The translations under genes and the position numbers were made by a program. DNA of 64,000 bases from Asticcacaulis sp. (GTDB taxonomy: Bacteria > Pseudomonadota > Alphaproteobacteria > Caulobacterales > Caulobacteraceae). Location of the stretch: the NCBI GenBank assembly GCA_024707255.1, contig JANQAC010000001.1, positions 1,860,001-1,924,000 on the forward strand. The letters are read 5' to 3'. Positions 57,222-64,000 of the stretch are shown here, piece after piece. Position 1 is the stretch's first letter; each line of letters begins with the position of its first letter. The notes under the pieces were generated by a model. The model did not search any database. It had not been told where the DNA came from and saw nothing but the letters and a program-made list of their open reading frames with translations.

Positions 57222-58118
57222 CTAGTTCTTGTTGGACGGTTCATCCGTCTTTGGTCTTTTTGCGGTTTTCCGGCCCTGGGGTTTTTCAAGCGGACCCAGG
57301 GCCATGAGGGCTTCGGGAATGCTGCGGTTTCCTTCGTAAGGCGGGAAGCGTATGTCGCTGTCGCGAAAGCTCTTGAGCGGTTGCCCCAGGCCGTGCCAGC
57401 CGCGTTCGCGGACCCTCCGGACGTGTTCCATATCCAGTTCGAACGCCATGATCTCACGCCCTGTGCCGGCCTGATGGATCAACTCGCCGCCGGGGCCATA
57501 GGCACAGGACAGCCCTACGCCCAGTTCTCCGGCTACATTAATGTCGATAAAGTAGCATTGATTGGTGATCGCGGATGCGCGCGCAATGGCGAGTTCGGCT
57601 TCACGATCTATGGTATTGGTCATGGTGGGGTGAAGAATGACCTCGGCGCCCATCCAGACGAGCGAACGCGTCGTCTCGGCAAACCACATGTCGTAGCAGA
57701 TTGAGATGCCGAAACGGCCGACTTCCGGTACGTCAAAGACAACAAATTCCGACCCCGCCTCGACGCCGGTCTCATAGGGCAGGAAAGGGAAGATTTTGCG
57801 GTAACGGGCAACGACCTCACCCTTTGGGTTGATTACGGAGGCGGTATTGTAGACCAAGGCTCCGGATTTCTCGTAGATTGATCCGGGGACCAGCCAGATG
57901 TCGAGTTCCCGTGCAAGATTGACCATGCGGTCTTCCGTGGGGCCCGGCAGGGTTTCCGCCTGGGCGGTATTGGCGCCAAACATGGCGAGTTCGCCAAGCA
58001 CGACCATGTCGATCCATGGAAAACGCGTTTTGACCAGCCGCACCTCTTTTTCGATGACGGCAGTATTGTCCCCCTTGTTGAGGGAGAGCTGCAGGGCGGC
58101 GACGGCGAAAGAACGCAT
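57222..58118 (-). CDS. Nitrilase-superfamily amidohydrolase
   Basis: A 298-residue carbon-nitrogen hydrolase with the Glu-Lys-Cys triad: Glu43 (GELAMFG), Lys108 (RYRKIFPF) and Cys141 (SICYDMWF). This family hydrolyses amides, carbamoyl groups or nitriles in the cytoplasm; there is no signal peptide. It is the first gene of the operon that ends in gabT-gabD, so I infer release of an omega-amino acid from an amide (for example a 4-aminobutyryl or guanidinobutyryl amide). A basic, low-complexity tail (about residues 280-298) is unusual. Confidence 0.88.
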   Translation of the reverse strand: MRSFAVAALQLSLNKGDNTAVIEKEVRLVKTRFPWIDMVVLGELAMFGANTAQAETLPGPTEDRMVNLARELDIWLVPGSIYEKSGALVYNTASVINPKGEVVARYRKIFPFLPYETGVEAGSEFVVFDVPEVGRFGISICYDMWFAETTRSLVWMGAEVILHPTMTNTIDREAELAIARASAITNQCYFIDINVAGELGVGLSCAYGPGGELIHQAGTGREIMAFELDMEHVRRVRERGWHGLGQPLKSFRDSDIRFPPYEGNRSIPEALMALGPLEKPQGRKTAKRPKTDEPSNKN

Positions 58119-58144
58119 GGAAACTCCTGTTTGATGTCAGGAGA

Positions 58145-58235
58145 GTGACGGTCTTGTGACGGTCGCGGTAGCACCAGTTTCGGGTGATCTATGAGTCCAG
58201 TTGTGAGGTGTGCGCTGGTGTTTATCGAAACTGGA
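58145..58235. promoter_or_regulatory. Repeat-rich control region of the amidase-TonB-gab operon
   Basis: Between the regulator gene and its probable target operon lie a direct repeat, GTGACGGTC at 58145-58153 and 58156-58164 (11-bp period), an inverted pair CCAGTTTCG (58174-58182) and CGAAACTGG (58226-58234), and a further TCCAGTT at 58196-58202. MocR/GabR regulators bind spaced repeats of this kind, so these are candidate operators. Confidence 0.45.
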
Positions 58236-58236
58236 C

Positions 58237-60108
58237 CTAAGCGCTGAGGTCGGCCTCATCGGGTCGGATATAGATGGCGGAATCGACGATAAGATGCATC
58301 TCGTCCAGCCAGTAGATGCGCTTGTCGTCAATAAGGATATGATAGCGACTGACCTCGCCATAGGCCCAGCTTTTCCACTGACGACACCACCTGCCATCCT
58401 CAATCCACCAGCGGCCGGTATCGCAATCTTCATTGGCGTAGCCAGCACGGCCAGTCATGCGTCCATCCGGCAGAAGGTCGATTGTGCAGGGATCACTGTA
58501 GACCGTTCGGTAGAGAAAACTGCTGCCGCTCAGGGCCAGGCGTATAGCCGCATCTGTCGCCAGAACCTGGCCGGTTTCAAGGGGCAAGGCCGGGTAGCCA
58601 AGCAACTGACGAATACAATCACGCAGGATAGCCATGCCCTGCCGGATGCGTTCCAGGGACAACGAGGTGACGCCCACCAGGAATTCGTTCTGAGGTGCAT
58701 CTGATGCGTAATAGGGAGCGGCGCTTTCGATCAGCACGCCCTTCTGTTCCGCCAGATCAATCAGCTTGTGCACGTCCAGTTCGGGCGGCCCTTGCACCCA
58801 ATAGGTGGTGCCACCATGCAGCGGCATGATCGTCGCCAGGTTGCGCATATAGTGATTCAGGGCGTCACGGAGCGCCGTGCGACGTTCGCGGAACAGCTTC
58901 CCGACACGCATCATGGTGGCATCATAGTGCCCCATGGCCAGAAAGTGGGCGGCGGCGCGTTGAATGTTCATGGGCGGATGACGGATGAGCAGCCGGCGCA
59001 GGGCCCTTGCCTCGGCTATGACTTCGGGCGCTGCCACCATGAAACCCAATCGCAGGCCGGGTGACAAAACCTTGGACAGGCCGGCGACATAGATGACCCT
59101 TTGCCCTTGAGCCAGGCTGTAAAGAGATGGCAGAGTAGTCTCCAGATAGTCGGTCTCGCTGGCGTAATCGTCTTCAATTACGATCTGATCATTGGCCTCG
59201 GCGGATTGAAGCAGGGCATGGCGGCGTTCCAGCGACAGGGTCGCGCCAGTGGGATACTGATGGCTTGGCGTGACGCAGATGATTTGACTTGATGATAAGG
59301 TTTCATCAACGATCAGTCCCTGATCATCCACTTTTTGGTGGCGTATGCGGCCGCGATTTTGTGTGATGAGACGACGAAGATCGGGATAGCCGGGTTCCTC
59401 GACCGCAACAGTGACGCTTTTGTCGACAAGCATCTGCATCAGCAGGCTGAGGGACTGCTGTGATCCCAGCGTGATGAGTATTTCATCCGCTCGTGCGGAG
59501 ATGCCGCGTCGTGACAATACTTTGGTGCGGATTTCCTCGATCAGCATGGCGTCATCGGCATCGCCGGCATCGACTGACCAGGCATTGATCTCGGCGACCG
59601 CAAGGGCACTGCGCATCGCATCCCGCCATTCGTGAACCGGGAAAAGCGATTCATCAAAAAGGCCGTCGATAAAGGGGTAAGGGTATTGGCGCCAATGCGG
59701 TAACCGCCGTGCCCACTGTTTCCCCGCCGTGATGCGATTTTTGAAGCGGCTTGACCATATCGAACGCCGCACCCTTTTTTCGTCCGGGTGAGAGGAGCCT
59801 GGTCGTGTCAGACCTGCCACCTGATCGATAGCGACCCGCCCTTTTAACAGGACCGGATTGACGTAAAGCCCACTGCGTTCACGGCTGATAAACAGGCCTT
59901 CATCGATCAGTTTCTGATACGCCAGGAGCACGGTATTTCGGGATAGCCCCAGTTGCGATGCCAGAGCGCGTGAAGACGGCAGACGCTTCCCCGGCGTGAA
60001 AGCCCCAGCTATGGCTGCCAGCGTCAATTGCTTACGTAACTGATCCTGAAGCGTCACTTCGCTCTCGGGATCAATATAGAGAAAGGGACTGCGCGCTAAT
60101 TTAGCCAT
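58237..60108 (-). CDS. GabR/MocR-type PLP-dependent regulator with extra C-terminal domain
   Basis: A 623-residue regulator: GntR-type winged helix (about residues 15-80, KRLPSSRALASQLGLSRNTVLLAYQKLIDEGL), then a class I aminotransferase-like domain (about 125-490) with the PLP lysine in YVAGLSKVLSPGLRLGF. Typical MocR proteins end near 450-500 residues; here about 115 more follow, beta-rich and Trp/Tyr-rich (GRWWIEDGRWCRQWKSWAYGE). GabR of Bacillus activates gabTD on binding GABA plus PLP, which suits this neighbourhood. It lies upstream of the operon on the same strand, 118 bp away. Confidence 0.88.
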   Translation of the reverse strand: MAKLARSPFLYIDPESEVTLQDQLRKQLTLAAIAGAFTPGKRLPSSRALASQLGLSRNTVLLAYQKLIDEGLFISRERSGLYVNPVLLKGRVAIDQVAGLTRPGSSHPDEKRVRRSIWSSRFKNRITAGKQWARRLPHWRQYPYPFIDGLFDESLFPVHEWRDAMRSALAVAEINAWSVDAGDADDAMLIEEIRTKVLSRRGISARADEILITLGSQQSLSLLMQMLVDKSVTVAVEEPGYPDLRRLITQNRGRIRHQKVDDQGLIVDETLSSSQIICVTPSHQYPTGATLSLERRHALLQSAEANDQIVIEDDYASETDYLETTLPSLYSLAQGQRVIYVAGLSKVLSPGLRLGFMVAAPEVIAEARALRRLLIRHPPMNIQRAAAHFLAMGHYDATMMRVGKLFRERRTALRDALNHYMRNLATIMPLHGGTTYWVQGPPELDVHKLIDLAEQKGVLIESAAPYYASDAPQNEFLVGVTSLSLERIRQGMAILRDCIRQLLGYPALPLETGQVLATDAAIRLALSGSSFLYRTVYSDPCTIDLLPDGRMTGRAGYANEDCDTGRWWIEDGRWCRQWKSWAYGEVSRYHILIDDKRIYWLDEMHLIVDSAIYIRPDEADLSA

Positions 60109-60220
60109 CCGGAAAGAAGACGAATTATAGTGAACGCGTCAAGATAAACCGGAGCGCAAGAGCGCCCTTATGGATGCGGGTACGTCTGGTTTGGGCGCAG
60201 AGTCACAAATTTTTAGAAAC

Positions 60221-60235
60221 TCGAGTCACCTAAGC
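60221..60235 (+). other. attR-like copy of the tRNA-Thr 3' segment
   Basis: TCGAGTCACCTAAGC is identical to 39382-39396 in tRNA-Thr. It lies in a gene-free gap 113 bp before the regulator start and 17 bp after the creatininase gene end, as expected for an island boundary. The match stops at GGCACCA, so the core would be 15 bp. Confidence 0.55.
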
Positions 60236-60252
60236 AACACTCTTCTTAAGAT

Positions 60253-60990
60253 CTATTCCGTCTGGAACTTCGCCACATCGTCGAGCAGGCCCTTTACGGC
60301 CGCAGCGATGATCTGTTCGCCATCCGAAACTGTGGCGAGTGACGAGTCCGAACCGATGCGGCCATCGGGGAAGCGGTCGCGGTAATCGAGCGCGTCGCGG
60401 ATCGGGCCATTGGGCGCAATCTGCGGTTCCATGGCGGCCGACTTCACGAAATCCGGATAGGCAGCGAAGGTGACGGCGATCTCGGATGGCGTGGCATGGC
60501 TGCCGTGCCCCTGCGGATAGAGCCGGGCGCACAGGCTGGAAATGCCCGGCAGATCCCACCAGTTGCGCAGTTTCAGGATGAACGGGCAGGGCTCGGCCGC
60601 ATAGGAATAGTGCGAATAGATCTGCGAGAAGGTCGCCTCGATGGTGGCGACATTGCCGCCGTGGCCGTTGAGAAAATAGATACGGTCAAAGCCATGTCGG
60701 GCCAGCGAGTCCACCCAGTCCTCGATCGCCGCCATGAAGGTAGTGGGGCGCAGGGATATGGTGCCGGAAAAGCCGAGGTGATGCTGCGCCATGCCGATAT
60801 TGAAGGTGGGGGCGATCAGAAGATCGCCCTCTTTTTCAGCGGCCTGGGCGATGATTTCGGGGCACAGCCAGTCGGTGCCGAGCAGGCCCATCGGGCCGTG
60901 CTGCTCGTTGGAGCCGATGGGGATAATGACGGTGCGCGAGGATTTCAGGCGCTCGTCGATCTCTTTCCAGGTGGACATATGCAGCAGCAT
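60253..60990 (-). CDS. Creatininase-family metal-dependent amidohydrolase
   Basis: A 245-residue enzyme of the creatininase/MftE-like fold. Metal ligands are visible in [21 protein letters not shown] (Glu, His, Asp), in FLNGHGGN and in [11 protein letters not shown]. Members cleave cyclic amides or formamides (creatinine, FAPy); the natural substrate here is unknown. ATG 60990 ([11 protein letters not shown]) is chosen; a longer frame upstream has no family homology. It is divergent from acs and lies just outside the island. Confidence 0.87.
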   Translation of the reverse strand: MLLHMSTWKEIDERLKSSRTVIIPIGSNEQHGPMGLLGTDWLCPEIIAQAAEKEGDLLIAPTFNIGMAQHHLGFSGTISLRPTTFMAAIEDWVDSLARHGFDRIYFLNGHGGNVATIEATFSQIYSHYSYAAEPCPFILKLRNWWDLPGISSLCARLYPQGHGSHATPSEIAVTFAAYPDFVKSAAMEPQIAPNGPIRDALDYRDRFPDGRIGSDSSLATVSDGEQIIAAAVKGLLDDVAKFQTE

Positions 60991-61082
60991 GGCGAACTCC
61001 GACGTTTCAACTACTACGACCATACGCATCCGGAAGGGGCATAGGCAACCATTGCTGTCGCATTCTGCATCGCTTGAAGGAC

Positions 61083-61107
61083 AAAACCCGTCCGTGGCGG
61101 GTTTTTT
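61083..61107 (+). terminator. Orphan Rho-independent terminator upstream of acs
   Basis: A perfect 8-bp stem, AAAACCCG (61083-61090) with CGGGTTTT (61098-61105), is followed by a T-run to 61107. No protein-coding gene on the plus strand ends here, so it may close a short RNA or act as an attenuator in the acs leader, 89 bp before the acs ATG. Confidence 0.65.
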
Positions 61108-61195
61108 CGCATTGGTCTTATGGACTCCGCAAACCGCGCGGCATAAGTTCGCACCAACGAAAAAATACTCCGCAGATACCCCAGGAAATACCCAG

Positions 61196-63142
<1,947 letters not shown>

Positions 63143-63205
63143 CGCATATGATCGATGACCAAATCCGAAAACCACGATAAGGTCCGTTTTTCGGAGGGCG
63201 GTGTC

Positions 63206-64000
63206 ATGGTGAAAGAGCGGGTCAAATGGACGGCGGACTATGTCGCGCTGGGGCTGGCCGCGCTGGCCTTTGTGCTGCACGCGGCCTGCGCGGGCCGCTA
63301 TGATGTGTTTCGTGACGAACTATATTTCATAGTCTGCGGACGCCACCCTGCCTTTGGCTATGTCGACCAGCCACCACTGATCCCGCTGCTTTCCGCAGGC
63401 TTCTATGCGCTGGGTCACAATGCCTGGATGTTGCGGTTGCCGGCGACCCTGGCCGCCGGCGCCCTGGTCTGGCTGGCCGTCCGCTTTGCCCGATTGCTCG
63501 GTGGCGGCACATTCGCGGCCGCCGGTGCGGGTATATGTGTCACGATTGCCCCGATGCTGATGGGAATTGTGGCCGTCTTCAACACGACCGTATTTGATCC
63601 GCTGGCCTGGACACTGATCGCTTATCTGCTGGTGAAGGCCGCCCGTGATGGCGACCGCTCGGCGCTCTTGTGGTGCGGCGTGGTGGCGGGGATCGATTTC
63701 GAGGCCAAGTACGCGCTTTACGTCTGGGCGATCAGTCTGGTCATCGGCCTTGCGGCGACGCCGGAGCGGCGGATTTTCCGCGACCGGATGCTGTGGCTGG
63801 GGGCGGCAATCGCCGTGGCTATTGGCCTGCCGTCGATCCTCTGGCAGGCGACGCATGGCTGGCCCTTCCTGGAACTGGCTGCCGCCGCGCGCGCCAAAAA
63901 TACCGACATTCCGCCCCTGAACTTTATTATCAATCAGGTTCTGGTGATGAATCCACTGCTGGCGCCGGTCTGGATCGCCGGGGTGATCGCGCCCTTTGTT
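63206..64000 (+). CDS. GT39/PMT-like membrane glycosyltransferase (3' truncated)
   Basis: The visible 265 residues contain many membrane helices and the acidic first loop FRDELYFIVCGRHPAFGYVDQPPL, with the Asp-Glu pair and a QPPL motif typical of ArnT/PMT-like (GT39/GT83) enzymes that use polyprenyl-phosphate sugars at the periplasmic face. ATG 63206 is preceded by GGAGG eight bases upstream; ATG 63155 is an in-frame alternative. The frame is open to the window end, so the C terminus is missing. The acceptor is unknown, possibly lipid A or a surface glycan. Confidence 0.82.
   Translation, partial: MVKERVKWTADYVALGLAALAFVLHAACAGRYDVFRDELYFIVCGRHPAFGYVDQPPLIPLLSAGFYALGHNAWMLRLPATLAAGALVWLAVRFARLLGGGTFAAAGAGICVTIAPMLMGIVAVFNTTVFDPLAWTLIAYLLVKAARDGDRSALLWCGVVAGIDFEAKYALYVWAISLVIGLAATPERRIFRDRMLWLGAAIAVAIGLPSILWQATHGWPFLELAAAARAKNTDIPPLNFIINQVLVMNPLLAPVWIAGVIAPFV

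Larger units (their letters stand above)
39382..60235. mobile_element. Putative tRNA-Thr-integrated genomic island (integrase lost)
   Basis: The segment between two direct copies of TCGAGTCACCTAAGC (in tRNA-Thr at 39382-39396, and at 60221-60235) is about 20.8 kb. The left end has integrase-arm-like repeats (39467-39514) and a small, lower-GC region of unknown short genes, as at many island ends. Cargo is a metal efflux operon and a catabolic operon with its own regulator, both accessory functions. No integrase or relaxase is present, so the element would be immobile. The repeat is short; the island call is an inference. Confidence 0.55.

Overview
The window is a GC-rich chromosomal segment of an alphaproteobacterium, most likely Caulobacteraceae and possibly close to Asticcacaulis. 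I infer this from the alphaproteobacterial hemC-hemD-Mic60-HemY block, the TonB receptor and TPR-sulfotransferase neighbourhood, and the intergenic repeat style. There is no rRNA, CRISPR array or transposase. Two tRNAs are present: Ala(CGC) and Thr(CGU).

Layout. 1-11.8 kb is a carbohydrate locus: a DeoR-type regulator (cut by the window start), a secreted amidohydrolase, a Tat-exported GH36 alpha-galactosidase, an EamA permease, then an operon of GatZ-like, AgaS-like and BadF-type kinase proteins, a GH105 hydrolase and a DUF4861 protein. A glucokinase homologue with a broken catalytic site converges on it. The amidohydrolase/alpha-galactosidase and GatZ promoters share T-rich operator-like sequences resembling AgaR sites, so one DeoR-type repressor may control the whole locus. 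12-13 kb holds tRNA-Ala, yggT and yggU.

13-25 kb is branched-chain amino acid biosynthesis. On the minus strand the order is a Val/Ile/Leu-rich leader peptide plus attenuator, a free-standing IlvD C-terminal domain, ilvC, ilvG, ilvM, ilvE, leuC, leuD and leuB. A full ilvD lies on the plus strand. The ilvG-ilvM-ilvE order and the leader resemble the enterobacterial ilvLGMEDA operon. 25-39 kb is core genome: small membrane proteins, DUF4197, a GGDEF-EAL protein, a soluble double-PAS chemoreceptor, a cyclophilin, VanZ-like, gpsA-tsaD, and hemC-hemD-Mic60-HemY.

39.4-60.2 kb looks like a genomic island. It starts at the 3' end of tRNA-Thr and ends at a 15-bp direct copy of that tRNA end (39382-39396 and 60221-60235). 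Three integrase-arm-like repeats sit just inside the left end, but no integrase remains. Cargo is a czc-type metal efflux operon and a seven-gene operon (nitrilase-family amidase, TonB receptor, TPR-sulfotransferase, serine hydrolase, MFS permease, GabT, GabD) behind a GabR/MocR-type regulator with an extra C-terminal domain. This suggests uptake of a large substrate and its breakdown to an omega-amino acid and then succinate. 60.2-64 kb returns to core genes: creatininase family, acs and a GT39-type membrane glycosyltransferase cut by the window end.

Data quality. At least seven and probably nine genes carry a single-base frameshift, several in homopolymers and three at the sequence CAGTG inside branched-chain genes. 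Essential or biosynthetic genes (gpsA, leuC, ilvG, ilvD) are affected, so most are probably sequencing or assembly errors; this should be settled before calling them pseudogenes.
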